A stretch of DNA of 64,000 nucleotides from Chitinivibrionales bacterium (GTDB lineage Bacteria > Fibrobacterota > Chitinivibrionia > Chitinivibrionales > FEN-1185): contig DATJAL010000040.1 of NCBI GenBank assembly GCA_035516255.1, forward strand, positions 1-64,000. The letters run 5' to 3'. Below are positions 28,446-38,539 of this stretch, piece after piece. Each line of letters opens with the position of its first letter. Position 1 is the first letter of the stretch. The position numbers were made by a program, and so were the translations under genes. Below the pieces are notes generated by a model. That model made no database searches and had not been told where the DNA came from. It worked only from the letters and a program-made list of their open reading frames with translations.

Positions 28446-30038
28446 ATGCTGAGACAGCGATTTGTCAATAACATCCCTTCGCTCCACCATGAACACGGTT
28501 CGTACAAATGGTGGGTGCTTGTCAACATCATGATCAGCGGGTTCATGGTGGTGCTCGACAGCACCGTGGTCAACACCGCCCTGCCGAAGATCATGGCTTC
28601 GTTCGGCATTTCGGTGGACGTGGCGCAGTGGATCCTTACCGCCTACATGCTCGCATTCGGGATCATGCTTCCCACCTCGGGATGGATCGCGGACCGCTTC
28701 GGCTACAAACGCACCTATGCCGCGGGCCTTGCCGTGTTCACGCTGTTTTCGTTCCTCTGCGGCATTTCGTGGAGCGAGAAATCGCTGATCCTCATGCGCA
28801 TCGGTCAAGGGCTCGGCGGCGGCCTGCTTCAGCCCCTCGGCATGGCCATAATCATGCGGGAATTCCCGCAGGAAAAACGCGGCATGGCAATGGGGTTCTG
28901 GTCCATTTCAGCGGCGGCCTCCGTTTCGCTGGGTCCCATGGTGGGCGGCTATATCGCCGACAATTTCGACTGGCACCTCATCTTCAACATCAATGTGCCC
29001 ATCGGCATCATCTGTTTCATGGCCACCTGGGTGATCCAGCGGGAGTACAAGACCCAGAAGGCGCGGTCCTTCGATACGGCGGGATTTCTGTCGCTGTCGG
29101 TGTTCCTGGGGTTCCTGCTCTTTGCGCTCGCAAGCGGCAACGCGCAATGGAACACGGGCGGGTGGACTTCCGACACCATGATGCTGTGCTATCTTGCGTC
29201 GGCGGTCGGGCTGGTGGTGTTTCTCGTGACCGAGTTCAACGTGAAGTCCCCGCTTGTGAACCTGAAGCTTCTTTCCAAATACAATTTCGGGCTCACGAAC
29301 GTGGTGATGTTCATCTTCGGCATCGGGATGTTCGGCAGCGTGTTTCTCATCCCGCTTTATCTTCAGAATGTTCTTGGGTACACGGCGTTTGAATCGGGAA
29401 TGGTCCTTTTTCCCGTGGGAATCATTCAGGCCACCGTCGGGCCCATTGCCGGGTATACGTCCGACAAGATAAACCCGAAGATCCCGATCTCCATCGGCAT
29501 CGCGCTGTTTACGACGAGCTTTCTTCTCAATACCCGTCTGTCAATTTTCTCCGAACACGCGCAGATCATGCTTCCCATGTATTTGCGCGGCGTGGCGATG
29601 GGCCTCATGTTTTCGCCGCTTTCCTCGGTCGCGCTTATCGAGATAGGCAGGCACGAAATGGCCCAGGCCTCGGGATTGATCAATGTGATCCGGCAGATTG
29701 GAGGCAGTTTCGGGGTCGCGATTCTGCAGACGCTTCTGACGCAACGCGTCATTTTCCACACGGTCACCGCCGGCGTGACCCTTGATCCCTCGTCGCCGGT
29801 GTTCACCCGTTCGATGAGGGCTCTGCAGACCCATGTGATTCACGCGGCGGGGTCCGCGCCGCAAAACGCGGTCGTGCAGGCGTCCATGCAGCTGCTGTCG
29901 CATTTTACACAACAGGTGTTTGTTTGGGGAATCAACGACGCCTTCTTCTATTCTGCCGCGTGCACCGCGGCGTGCCTTGTGCCGGTGTTGATCTTGAGGA
30001 CAAGACGAAAACCCGGCATACCGTTGATGGGCGGGTAA
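28446..30038 (+). CDS. EmrB/QacA-type MFS multidrug exporter (14 helices)
   Basis: A 530-residue DHA2 transporter with about 14 membrane helices. Motifs: VVNTALPKIMASF after helix 1, WILTAYMLAFGIMLPTSG, motif A as GWIADRFGYKRT, and WHLIFNINVPIG at the helix 5-6 junction. It exports amphipathic drugs or toxic metabolites by proton exchange, together with the adaptor upstream and the TolC-type protein downstream. It starts six bases after the adaptor stop. Confidence 0.9.
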   Translation: MLRQRFVNNIPSLHHEHGSYKWWVLVNIMISGFMVVLDSTVVNTALPKIMASFGISVDVAQWILTAYMLAFGIMLPTSGWIADRFGYKRTYAAGLAVFTLFSFLCGISWSEKSLILMRIGQGLGGGLLQPLGMAIIMREFPQEKRGMAMGFWSISAAASVSLGPMVGGYIADNFDWHLIFNINVPIGIICFMATWVIQREYKTQKARSFDTAGFLSLSVFLGFLLFALASGNAQWNTGGWTSDTMMLCYLASAVGLVVFLVTEFNVKSPLVNLKLLSKYNFGLTNVVMFIFGIGMFGSVFLIPLYLQNVLGYTAFESGMVLFPVGIIQATVGPIAGYTSDKINPKIPISIGIALFTTSFLLNTRLSIFSEHAQIMLPMYLRGVAMGLMFSPLSSVALIEIGRHEMAQASGLINVIRQIGGSFGVAILQTLLTQRVIFHTVTAGVTLDPSSPVFTRSMRALQTHVIHAAGSAPQNAVVQASMQLLSHFTQQVFVWGINDAFFYSAACTAACLVPVLILRTRRKPGIPLMGG

Positions 30039-30076
30039 CATTCGTGAACATCGATGCACGATAAAAAACGGAGATC

Positions 30077-31447
30077 ATGATGCACAAACGACATATCCGG
30101 CGGTGGACGCTGGTGCTGTGCCTGAGCGGGATTTCGGCCGCGGCCGCTCAGACGCACGATTCGATAACCTTGCCCGAAGCGGTTGATCTGGCACTTAAAA
30201 ACAACGCGGCGCTTGCCGCGGCGCAACAGGGACTTTCTGCGGCGCAGGCGAGAACCGACCAGGCGAGAACCGGATGGTGGCCGACGGTGAGCGGAACCGC
30301 GTCGTACACGAATTTGTACCCTCTTGAAAAAATGAACCTGCCGCTACCGTTCCCGATATACAAGGACCCAAATACCGGTTACTGGGAAGTCACCCCAAAG
30401 AATATCCCTTTTCAATTATACCCCGCCGACAATTGGGACATTCACGTGGGGGCCGAATACCTGCTGTTCGATTTCGGCAAACGACAGAAAGCAATTGCGC
30501 TCTCTCGCATTGGCGAACATGCGCTTCAGACCGGGACCGATCTTGCCGCCAAGGCCGTGAGCTACCAAACGATCATCGCATTTGAATCACTACTAGGCAG
30601 CGCCCAATTGATTGCCGCCAAACAGGAAAACATCGGTAACTTAAAGGAGCACCTCGATTTTGTCAAGAAGAGACTGGCAACGGGAAGCGCGACCGAGTTT
30701 GACGTTTTAAGATCCGAAGTCGATCTTACCAATTCCCAGACCGAGCTTACCAATCTCAACAATGACCATGCCAAACAACAAATCGATTTCCGCCTCCTGC
30801 TTGGGCTTGCGGAATCGGCGCCCGCTAACTGCACGGGTAACTTCGACTCCAGCTTCAAGGAACCTCCCAAGGACTCGCTTATTGATGAGGCACTCAAGCA
30901 AAGGACCGAGATCGCTCTCCTTGATACCGCAATGAAGATTGCGCAGGTGCAGCTGTCCCTTGCACGCCTCGAAATGACCCCTGCGCTCACCGCGCACGTT
31001 TCTGCCGGAGAGAAGAACGGATACTTTCCGAACCTCGACCAGCTGCAATTCAACACGGTCGCCGCTGCGCAGATTACCGCCCCCATCTTCGACGGTCGCA
31101 GGACCCATTATCATATCATGGAACTGAAAGCCCATCTCGACAGCCTCCGCATAATGCATGATGATCTCTTGCGTCGCGTTCGCACCGACGTGCTCAAGGC
31201 AATTGCAGATGTCAAGAGCGCCCATGAAAACCTCTCGGAGGCGGCCGAAAATATCCGTCTCGCCAGCGAGTCCAGGCGCATTGCGAAGCTGCAATATGAG
31301 GCCGGTGTCATTCCCAATCTTGACCTGCTCGACGCCGAGAACAAGTATACGCAGGCGAAATTCTCCAGGGTGCAAAGCGAATTCCGGTATACGCTCAGCA
31401 AATACGCGCTTGACCAGGTCACGGGAAAAATGCCTGATGTGAAATAG
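30077..31447 (+). CDS. TolC-type outer-membrane channel of the MFS pump
   Basis: A 456-residue outer-membrane efflux protein with a signal peptide (cleavage near AAAAQ). It shows the two repeated halves of the TolC family: DSITLPEAVDLALKNN with TGWWPTVSGTA early, and a second helical repeat ending VIPNLDLLDAENKYTQAK. Coiled-coil helices dominate. Two ATGs (30077, 30080) are equally possible. It completes the MFS tripartite unit; the next pump starts 154 bases further on. Confidence 0.87.
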   Translation: MMHKRHIRRWTLVLCLSGISAAAAQTHDSITLPEAVDLALKNNAALAAAQQGLSAAQARTDQARTGWWPTVSGTASYTNLYPLEKMNLPLPFPIYKDPNTGYWEVTPKNIPFQLYPADNWDIHVGAEYLLFDFGKRQKAIALSRIGEHALQTGTDLAAKAVSYQTIIAFESLLGSAQLIAAKQENIGNLKEHLDFVKKRLATGSATEFDVLRSEVDLTNSQTELTNLNNDHAKQQIDFRLLLGLAESAPANCTGNFDSSFKEPPKDSLIDEALKQRTEIALLDTAMKIAQVQLSLARLEMTPALTAHVSAGEKNGYFPNLDQLQFNTVAAAQITAPIFDGRRTHYHIMELKAHLDSLRIMHDDLLRRVRTDVLKAIADVKSAHENLSEAAENIRLASESRRIAKLQYEAGVIPNLDLLDAENKYTQAKFSRVQSEFRYTLSKYALDQVTGKMPDVK

Positions 31448-31601
31448 CGGACCATCGATGAGCGAAAAACATTAACCGGTAACGGAGTGGATGCACGGAT
31501 GGTCAAATACAGTTTTATTGCGGAATAAACATGTTGCTCATAAACACGATATATTTTTTTGAACGATCCAATCAACAATTTTTCAAAGAACCACTTTTAC
31601 T

Positions 31602-32675
31602 ATGAAAAAGAACCTGACGATAATCTTGGGGTTGATGCTGCTTGCGTGCTTTTTCTGCTCCTGCAAGTCCAGGGCTCCCGATCCGAAGGCTGCGGCCGGG
31701 GCCAACAAATTCAACGCGACACCCCTTGTCGAGGGGTTCGTCGTGAAATCAAGCGTGGTGGTCCAGTCGATTTCCATCTCGGGCACCCTGATGCCGTTCG
31801 AGGAGACCGTTCTCATGCCCGAGGTGACGGGCCGCGTGGTGGCCATAAATCTTCCTGAGGGGAAATTCGTCAAGCAGGGCACCCTGCTTGTAAAACTTTT
31901 TGACGACGATCTCCAGGCAAGCCTTCGCAAATCGCAAACCCAGCTTGATCTTGCGAAAGTGACCCAAAAGCGCCAGGCGGAACTGATTAAGGTAAACGGC
32001 CTGAGCCAGTCGGACTACGACCAGGCCGTGCTGCAGGTAAGTTCGATCAACGCCGACATCGAGGTGCTCAGGGCGCAGATCCGCAAGACCGAGGTGCGTG
32101 CGCCGTTCGACGGAATCATCGGGTTGCGCAACATCAGCCTTGGAGCGGAAGTGACGCCGCAAACCGCGCTTGCCACCATCCGGGACGTGGCGCGCCTCAA
32201 GCTCGACTTTGCCGTGCCGCAGAAATACGGCGCCACGCTGCGGCCGGGCATGATGGTTATATTCACCCTCGAAGGCATCGACGCAAAATACGAGGCCACG
32301 GTGATGGCCACCGAGGAGGGCGTGGACGAGGCAACGCGAAACCTCAAGGCAAGGGCCATGGTGAAAAACACTGAATTGCTCCTTAAGCCCGGCTCGTTTG
32401 TAAATGTCGAGCTCGAACTCGGAAAAGAAGCCAATGCCCTGATGGTGCCCACACAGGCCATCATCCCGCAAGAGCTCGGCAAACAGGTGATTCTCGCGAA
32501 AGACGGCAAGGCAAAATTCGTGTCTGTGAAGACCGGCATCCGCCAGGCTTCGCTGATCGAAGTGGTGTCGGGCATTGCGGAAGGCGACACGATAGTCACC
32601 ACGGGACTGCTCTTCCTTAAACCGGGCGCAGACCTCAAGTTCTCCAAGATATCACAGCACGAAGGCGGCCGGTAG
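31602..32675 (+). CDS. RND-pump membrane fusion lipoprotein (AcrA-type)
   Basis: A 357-residue periplasmic adaptor. The signal peptide has a good lipobox LLAC with Cys16, so it is likely lipid-anchored. The domains run: barrel start (SISGTLMPFEETVLMPEVTG), lipoyl half (VFLPEG-like VAINLPEGKFVKQGTLLVKL), short coiled coil, lipoyl return (VRAPFDGIIGLRNISLG), barrel and membrane-proximal domain. It belongs to the HAE1 group and is set ten bases ahead of its RND gene. Confidence 0.9.
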   Translation: MKKNLTIILGLMLLACFFCSCKSRAPDPKAAAGANKFNATPLVEGFVVKSSVVVQSISISGTLMPFEETVLMPEVTGRVVAINLPEGKFVKQGTLLVKLFDDDLQASLRKSQTQLDLAKVTQKRQAELIKVNGLSQSDYDQAVLQVSSINADIEVLRAQIRKTEVRAPFDGIIGLRNISLGAEVTPQTALATIRDVARLKLDFAVPQKYGATLRPGMMVIFTLEGIDAKYEATVMATEEGVDEATRNLKARAMVKNTELLLKPGSFVNVELELGKEANALMVPTQAIIPQELGKQVILAKDGKAKFVSVKTGIRQASLIEVVSGIAEGDTIVTTGLLFLKPGADLKFSKISQHEGGR

Positions 32676-32684
32676 TACCCTGCC

Positions 32685-35600
32685 ATGACCCTATCAGAAT
32701 TTTCACTCCACCGCCCCGTAGCCTCCATCGTGATGAGCCTCATCATCGTGCTGCTCGGCGCGGTCGGCTTTACGTTTCTGGGTGTGCGTCTGTATCCGGC
32801 AATCGATCCGCCTACCATCGGCGTCCGGACCAACTATACCGGGGCGAACGCCGACATCATCGAATCGCAAGTGACCGAGCCCCTGGAAAAGGCGATAAAC
32901 GGCATCGAGGGGATCAAATCGATCTCTTCCACTTCGGCAATCGGCATCAGCTATATCACCGCGGAGTTCAACGTGGGCGCCGACCTCGAAAAGGCGGCCA
33001 ACGACGTGCGTGACAAGGTCTCCCAGGCCGCACGCAATCTGCCCCAGGACATAGACGCGCCTCCGGTGGTCTCCAAGGCCGACGCCAACAGTGACCCGGT
33101 CATCACCGTTTCGGTGATGAGCACCACCATGAATGCATTGGAACTTTCCGACTATGCCGAAAACATCCTTCAGGAGAAACTTCAAACGATTCCCGGCGTG
33201 AGCTCGGTGGTGCTGTTCGGTCAGCGACGGCCCTCGATGCGGCTGTGGCTCGATCCGGAAAAGATGGCAGCCTACGGCATCACACCGCAGGATGTCAATG
33301 CCTCCCTTGACAAGGAAAACGTGCAGCTGCCGGGCGGCAAGCTTACCGGGAAGTCGACCGAGCTCATCGTCAATACGTTCGGCCAGCTCGTTACCGAAGA
33401 CGATTTCAACAATCTGATCGTTCGGCAGACAAACGATCAGATTGTCCGCTTCCGCGACATCGGCGAGGCGGCGCTCGGCCCGGAGAATCCCGAGACGATC
33501 GTGAAGCTCAACGGCACCGAGGGCATTTCGCTCGCGCTCCTTCCGCTGCCCGGCGCGAACACCATCGACATCGCGGACGAGTTCTACAAACGCTATGCCG
33601 AAATCCAGAAGACCCTTCCGCCGGGCGTCAAGCTGGAGATCGGCTACGACAAGTCCAAATTCGTGCGCGAGGCCGTGAGTGACGTCCGGATGACGATCGG
33701 TATCGCCCTGTTCCTGGTGATCCTCATCGTTTTCCTGTTCTTCAGGAATTGGATCTTGGCCCTGCGGCCGCTCCTTGACATTCCGGTATCGCTCATCAGC
33801 GCGTTCTTCATCATGTACGTGTTCGGATTTTCCATCAACGTGCTCACCCTGCTCGCCGTGGTGCTGGCCACGGGCCTCGTGGTGGACGACGGCATCGTGG
33901 TGACGGAGAATATTTTCAAGAAAATCGAGCACGGCATGGGCGTCTGGGAGGCCTGCATCAAGGGAACCCAGGAAGTGTTCTTTGTGGTGATCGCCACGTC
34001 CATGACGCTTGCCGTGGTGTTTATTCCCGTGATCTTCCTGCAGGGGTTTACCGGCAGGCTGTTCCGTGAATTCGGAATTGTATTGGCGGGGGCCGTGTTG
34101 GTCTCGGCGTTTGTGGCGCTCACCCTCACGCCGGTGCTCAACCTGAAACTCGGAGCAATCAGAACGGAACACTCTGGCTTCTACAAATCGACCGAACCCT
34201 TCTTCCTAGGGCTGGACGCCGGATACAGGCGGCTCCTTGCCTGGTTCATGAAACGCAAATGGCTCTCCATCGCCATTCTCATCGCCTGCGCGGCAATCAT
34301 TGTGGTGCTTTTTAAAATGCTCAAGTCCGAGCTTGCGCCGCTCGAAGACCACAGCCTTATTCGGGCGAACATCACGCTTCCGGAAGGAACCGGATTCGAT
34401 TACACACAGAATCTGGTCGACCGTATCGCGCAACTCGAGATGGACAGCATCCCCGAGATGCGGCTTATTTTTGCCGGCGTCGGATTGGGGGCCGGCGGGA
34501 CCAACACAGGCTCGGTCCAGACGTTTCTCGTGGAGCCGAACGAACGAAAGGCCAGCCAGCAGCAGGTCTTCGACAGGCTGGCCAAGATGTACAGGAGGTT
34601 TTCCGCCGCGCGTGTCGTGCCCAATCAGGAACAAACCATTACCACGTCGCTATCGGCGGGGCGGCAGCTTCCGGTGCAGTTCGTCATACAGAACCTTGAT
34701 TTTGCCAAGCTGCAGGAAGCGCTGCCGAAATTTCTCGACGAGGCAAAGAGCAATTCGATTTTCGGCACCATCGATGTGGACCTGAAGTTCAACAAGCCCG
34801 AGATCGACCTCACCGTAGACCGGCTCAAGGCCACCGACCTCGGCGTCAACGTCATCGACGTCTCGAATACGCTCGACTATGCACTCAGCGGCAGGCGATA
34901 TGCCTACTATCTGCGCGAGGGAAAACAGTACCAGGTGATAGGCCAGGTTCTTCGCGAGGAGCGCGACAAGCCGGCCGACATCACCTCGCTCTACGTGCGG
35001 AGCAACGGCGGTCAGCTGATCCAGCTCGACAACCTGGTGAAGATGACCGAAAACAGCGCCCCGCCCACGCTGTATCACTACAACCGTTATAAATCGGCGA
35101 CCATAGGGGCCACGCTGGCGCAGGGCAAAACCATGGGCGAGGGCATCGAGGCGATGCGTCGCATCGCGAAGAAGGTACTCGACGGCACGTTCCACACCGA
35201 CCTTTCCGGTCCGTCAAGAGACTTCGCGGAAAGCAGCTCAAACACGTCGTTTGCCCTGGTGCTCGCGCTGTTCTTTATCTATCTCATTCTGGCGTTTCAG
35301 TTCGAGAGTTTTCGGGAACCGTTCATCATCATGCTCACCGTGCCGCTTGCCGCGGCGGGCGCGCTTTTGTCCCTGTGGCTCACCGGGATGACCCTGAACA
35401 TCTTTTCGGAGATCGGCATGATCATGCTCGTGGGTCTTGTTACCAAGAACGGCATCCTCATCGTGGAGTTTGCAAACCAGAAACAGAAGGCGGGGCTCGG
35501 CAGGGCCGAGGCCGCGTTCGAGGCCGCGGCCGCGCGGCTGCGGCCTATTCTCATGACGTCGCTCGCCACGGTGTTCGGCGCGCTGCCCATCACGCTCGGC

Positions 35601-35759
35601 CTCGGCGCTGGCGCGGAAAGCCGTAAGCCGCTCGGCGTGGTGGTGGACGGCGGTCTGCTGTTCGCGCTTATCCTGACGCTGTTCGTGATTCCGGTAATGT
35701 ATACAATGATGGCGAAGGACAGAAAACCAAAACAAAGTCAAGCTGTGGGAGTAAAATAG
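32685..35759 (+). CDS. RND multidrug efflux transporter, AcrB/MexB (HAE1) family
   Basis: A 1024-residue trimeric inner-membrane pump of normal family length. It begins LSEFSLHRPVASIVMSLIIV as HAE1 pumps do. The periplasmic porter regions include TNYTGANADIIESQVTEPLE and GANTIDIADEFYKRYAE. Helix 4 carries VVLATGLVVDDGIVVTENI, with the proton-relay Asp pair, and helix 10-11 carry LVGLVTKNGILIVEFANQ. It exports amphiphilic compounds with the lipoprotein adaptor upstream and the TolC-type protein downstream. Confidence 0.93.
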   Translation: MTLSEFSLHRPVASIVMSLIIVLLGAVGFTFLGVRLYPAIDPPTIGVRTNYTGANADIIESQVTEPLEKAINGIEGIKSISSTSAIGISYITAEFNVGADLEKAANDVRDKVSQAARNLPQDIDAPPVVSKADANSDPVITVSVMSTTMNALELSDYAENILQEKLQTIPGVSSVVLFGQRRPSMRLWLDPEKMAAYGITPQDVNASLDKENVQLPGGKLTGKSTELIVNTFGQLVTEDDFNNLIVRQTNDQIVRFRDIGEAALGPENPETIVKLNGTEGISLALLPLPGANTIDIADEFYKRYAEIQKTLPPGVKLEIGYDKSKFVREAVSDVRMTIGIALFLVILIVFLFFRNWILALRPLLDIPVSLISAFFIMYVFGFSINVLTLLAVVLATGLVVDDGIVVTENIFKKIEHGMGVWEACIKGTQEVFFVVIATSMTLAVVFIPVIFLQGFTGRLFREFGIVLAGAVLVSAFVALTLTPVLNLKLGAIRTEHSGFYKSTEPFFLGLDAGYRRLLAWFMKRKWLSIAILIACAAIIVVLFKMLKSELAPLEDHSLIRANITLPEGTGFDYTQNLVDRIAQLEMDSIPEMRLIFAGVGLGAGGTNTGSVQTFLVEPNERKASQQQVFDRLAKMYRRFSAARVVPNQEQTITTSLSAGRQLPVQFVIQNLDFAKLQEALPKFLDEAKSNSIFGTIDVDLKFNKPEIDLTVDRLKATDLGVNVIDVSNTLDYALSGRRYAYYLREGKQYQVIGQVLREERDKPADITSLYVRSNGGQLIQLDNLVKMTENSAPPTLYHYNRYKSATIGATLAQGKTMGEGIEAMRRIAKKVLDGTFHTDLSGPSRDFAESSSNTSFALVLALFFIYLILAFQFESFREPFIIMLTVPLAAAGALLSLWLTGMTLNIFSEIGMIMLVGLVTKNGILIVEFANQKQKAGLGRAEAAFEAAAARLRPILMTSLATVFGALPITLGLGAGAESRKPLGVVVDGGLLFALILTLFVIPVMYTMMAKDRKPKQSQAVGVK

Positions 35760-35795
35760 AAGGATAAGATAAATTTGTTCGACAATCGGTTAACG

Positions 35796-35883
35796 CCTCA
35801 CCCCATCACCCCGACCTTCGGGCACCGCTCTTCCTCTCCGCAAGTGGAGAGGGGAAGAGGGGCTTGGGGGAATTAGGGTGAGG
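35796..35883. repeat. REP-like inverted repeat, CCTCACCCC type
   Basis: The ends are CCTCACCCC (35796) and GGGTGAGG (35876-35883); inside, CTCTTCCTCTCC and GGAGAGGGGAAGAG form a second stem around GCAAGT. Elements of this form are scattered in many unrelated genomes. It splits the RND gene from its outer-membrane partner. Confidence 0.75.
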
Positions 35884-35910
35884 CGAAAACGGAAAAGAAC
35901 AAACAATTAC

Positions 35911-37221
35911 ATGAATAGAATTTTCATATCATTACTTTTTATCGGCCTTGCGATAGGTACTTCCTGTGCCCAGCCGATGTTGCCCGCCGACGAGGCGGTG
36001 AGCGTCGCGCTCAAGAACAACTTCGACATTTTAGTGGCGCACAACGACGCGCAAATCGCAAAAGTCAACAATACTCCGGGAAACGCGGGCATGCTGCCGT
36101 CGGTCGCGGCCAACGGATCAGAAGAATTCTCGCAAACAAGTACGCTGACAAAATTTGTCAATCCTACCAGTATTGACACCGTCCCCAACGCCCAAGCGAA
36201 TACGGCAAGCGCCACGGTGGCGCTTGCCTGGACCTTGTTCGACGGCGGCAAGATGTTCGTCACGAAACGAAAGCTCGGTGAACTGGAGAAACTGGGCGCC
36301 ATCCAGTTTCGCCAGAAGGTGCTTCAAACCGCCTACAGCGTATCGGTCGCGTATTACGATGTCGTGCGCCAGAAACAGCAGCTCGTCTCGATCCGCGAGG
36401 TGATTGCCTACAATCAGGAACAAGTCAAGATCCTGCAGACGAGCTTCGGCGCTGGCCTCTCGCCCAAGACGAGCCTACTGCAGGCACAGATCGACCTCAA
36501 CGTGTTCAAGGAAAACGCGCTGGCACAGGAATCGGTGATCAGGGACGCGAAGCGCGCGCTCAACGTCCTACTGGCCAGGAACCCGGACACGTCGTTCGAG
36601 GTTGTCGATTCCATTCCGTTAACCTATGTCCCGGACAGGGACAGGCTCATGGCGCAGGTGAGTTCCAGCAACGTGGATATAGCGGCGTTCCAAAAGCAGG
36701 TGGAAGTCGCCCGGCTGAGCCTTGAAGAAGCTCGGTCCCTTTTCTTTCCGCGGCTGCTCTTTTCCGCCGGCTACGGCGTTTCGCGCATCGACAACACGCA
36801 CACGTCCCCCACCACCCCTTCGTGGAGCTGGGGCTACGGACCGCAGGTGGGCGGAACGCTCACTATTCCTTTGTACCAGGCCGGAAACGTGGTGCGTCAA
36901 GTGAAGGCCGCCCGGCTGTCGCTTGAGTCGTCGAAGGATGCGCTCGAAAGCGAAAAACAGCTCGTCGCGTCGCAGTTGAGCAGTGCGCTTGACGAATTCG
37001 AAAACCAGCGCGGGCTGCTTGCCATTGAAAAGGCAAACGACGCCCTCGCCAAGGAGAACCTCGATATCTCCATGGAACGGCTGCGGCTGGGCCAGTCGAC
37101 TTCTCTGGAACTGCGCCAGGCCCAGGAGAGTTTTGAAGATTCGCGCACCCGCCTCATCAATATAGAGTTCAATCTCAAGGCGGCGGAAACAAAGCTCAGG
37201 CAGCTCACGGCCGAACTCTGA
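35911..37221 (+). CDS. TolC-type outer-membrane channel of the RND pump
   Basis: A 436-residue outer-membrane efflux protein from ATG 35911 (a GTG at 35878 in the same frame lies in the repeat and would spoil the signal peptide). The signal ends IGTSCAQPM, so it could be lipidated as many RND partners are. Two TolC repeats are visible: LPADEAVSVALKNNFDILVA and later SLEEARSLFFPRLLFSAGYG, with QSTSLELRQAQESFEDSRTR near the end. No strong ribosome site is seen; translation may rely on the transcript from the RND gene. Confidence 0.86.
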   Translation: MNRIFISLLFIGLAIGTSCAQPMLPADEAVSVALKNNFDILVAHNDAQIAKVNNTPGNAGMLPSVAANGSEEFSQTSTLTKFVNPTSIDTVPNAQANTASATVALAWTLFDGGKMFVTKRKLGELEKLGAIQFRQKVLQTAYSVSVAYYDVVRQKQQLVSIREVIAYNQEQVKILQTSFGAGLSPKTSLLQAQIDLNVFKENALAQESVIRDAKRALNVLLARNPDTSFEVVDSIPLTYVPDRDRLMAQVSSSNVDIAAFQKQVEVARLSLEEARSLFFPRLLFSAGYGVSRIDNTHTSPTTPSWSWGYGPQVGGTLTIPLYQAGNVVRQVKAARLSLESSKDALESEKQLVASQLSSALDEFENQRGLLAIEKANDALAKENLDISMERLRLGQSTSLELRQAQESFEDSRTRLINIEFNLKAAETKLRQLTAEL

Positions 37222-37409
37222 TTTGCCGTGGTTTGCTTTATCGCAATGCAAAAAGTATATATGTAAACGATGCCGAGCGGTCTTTGCAAAAGGGACTGGG
37301 CGCCTGGCATTTTTTCTTCTCGCTGCGTGCCGGCAGCGGCTTTGACGCCGGCATGCCTCGTACACGAAAAATTTACAATCTTTCTTAGTGAGAACAGGAT
37401 CCCCCCGTC

Positions 37410-38492
37410 ATGGACTCACTCGTCGAGCGCATCGGCAAAATCCCCTTTCGGCTCACCATGCAGGCGTTTTCGCGGCCGTCCGACGAGACGTTGCTCAAGC
37501 GGTATTTCGAGCTCATCCGCGCCACCTTCAAGAGGCACAAGCCCCCTATCGTATTAGGCGAGCACATCGGCTCGGGCGGGTTCGCCGACGTTTTCAAGGC
37601 GACGTCGAGTTACGGCAGCGTGTCTGATTTCGCCATCAAGATCCTGCGCGGCGACCTGCTCGAGGTCAAGCGGGGCAAGGGAGGCGCGCAGCAGGAAGAC
37701 GAGATGCGCGTCAAGGAAATGAAGCGGCGGTTCACCAACGAATCATACGTGCAGTGGGACCTTTCCCAGAGCCTCTCGGACACGGTGGCGCACAGCGTGG
37801 TGCGGGTGTTTGACTTCGGAGAATTCGACCACGAAAACAATTTCAGGTTCATCCTCATGGAACAGATGGGAGCCACGCTCCGCGGGTTCCTTAACGACCG
37901 GAAGCAGTCTGGGGAATCGTCCGACGCGCTTTTGTACAAGACGAAGCTCATGCTCACCATTGCGGAAATCATCAGCAACGTGCACACCGAGGGCATTTTC
38001 CACCGTGACATCAAACCCGAGAACATTTTGTTTCCCCGCAGCTTTTCCCTGCCGCGGCCCGGCGACGACGAGTGGTGGCGAAGAGGACAGACAAAAAAAA
38101 TCGAGGTGAAGCTCGCGGATTTCGGCACCGTGCGCTGGGTGAGATCGTACGCGTCGAACTTTGACGGCGTGATCATCGGCTCCCAGTTCTACATGTCGCC
38201 TGAGCAGATCAGCAATCCGGAGCACCTCGACCAGCGCACCGACATATACTCCTTCGGCGTGGTGTGCTATGAACTGCTCACCGGCGCGCACCCCAAGATC
38301 GTCAACAAAGACACTTCGAACCTGCTGCTCAAGCTCGCGCAGGAGCGGCCCCTGCTCAGAACGCCGCCAAAGGGGTTTGAGGATCTGCAGGAGATCATCG
38401 TGAAATGCATGGGAAACATCCGCGAGCGGTACCAGTCCATGGAGCAGGTGGTGACGGATCTGCGGAGGTTTTATGAAAAGGCGGCGGGGTAG
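37410..38492 (+). CDS. Soluble Ser/Thr protein kinase
   Basis: A 360-residue kinase without membrane helix. The glycine loop GSGGFADVFKA (54-64), Lys77 in FAIKILRGD, HRDIKPEN (198-205), DFG (237-239) and SPE (263-265, in place of APE) are all present, so it should be active. A 23-residue insert rich in Arg/Trp (PGDDEWWRRGQTKK) lies between the catalytic and DFG loops and is unusual. A 40-residue helical lead precedes the kinase core. No partner gene is adjacent. Confidence 0.88.
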   Translation: MDSLVERIGKIPFRLTMQAFSRPSDETLLKRYFELIRATFKRHKPPIVLGEHIGSGGFADVFKATSSYGSVSDFAIKILRGDLLEVKRGKGGAQQEDEMRVKEMKRRFTNESYVQWDLSQSLSDTVAHSVVRVFDFGEFDHENNFRFILMEQMGATLRGFLNDRKQSGESSDALLYKTKLMLTIAEIISNVHTEGIFHRDIKPENILFPRSFSLPRPGDDEWWRRGQTKKIEVKLADFGTVRWVRSYASNFDGVIIGSQFYMSPEQISNPEHLDQRTDIYSFGVVCYELLTGAHPKIVNKDTSNLLLKLAQERPLLRTPPKGFEDLQEIIVKCMGNIRERYQSMEQVVTDLRRFYEKAAG

Positions 38493-38539
38493 AAACAATA
38501 AAATTTAAATTCCTGCCTGCCAATCCGGTGAAGTCTTTC

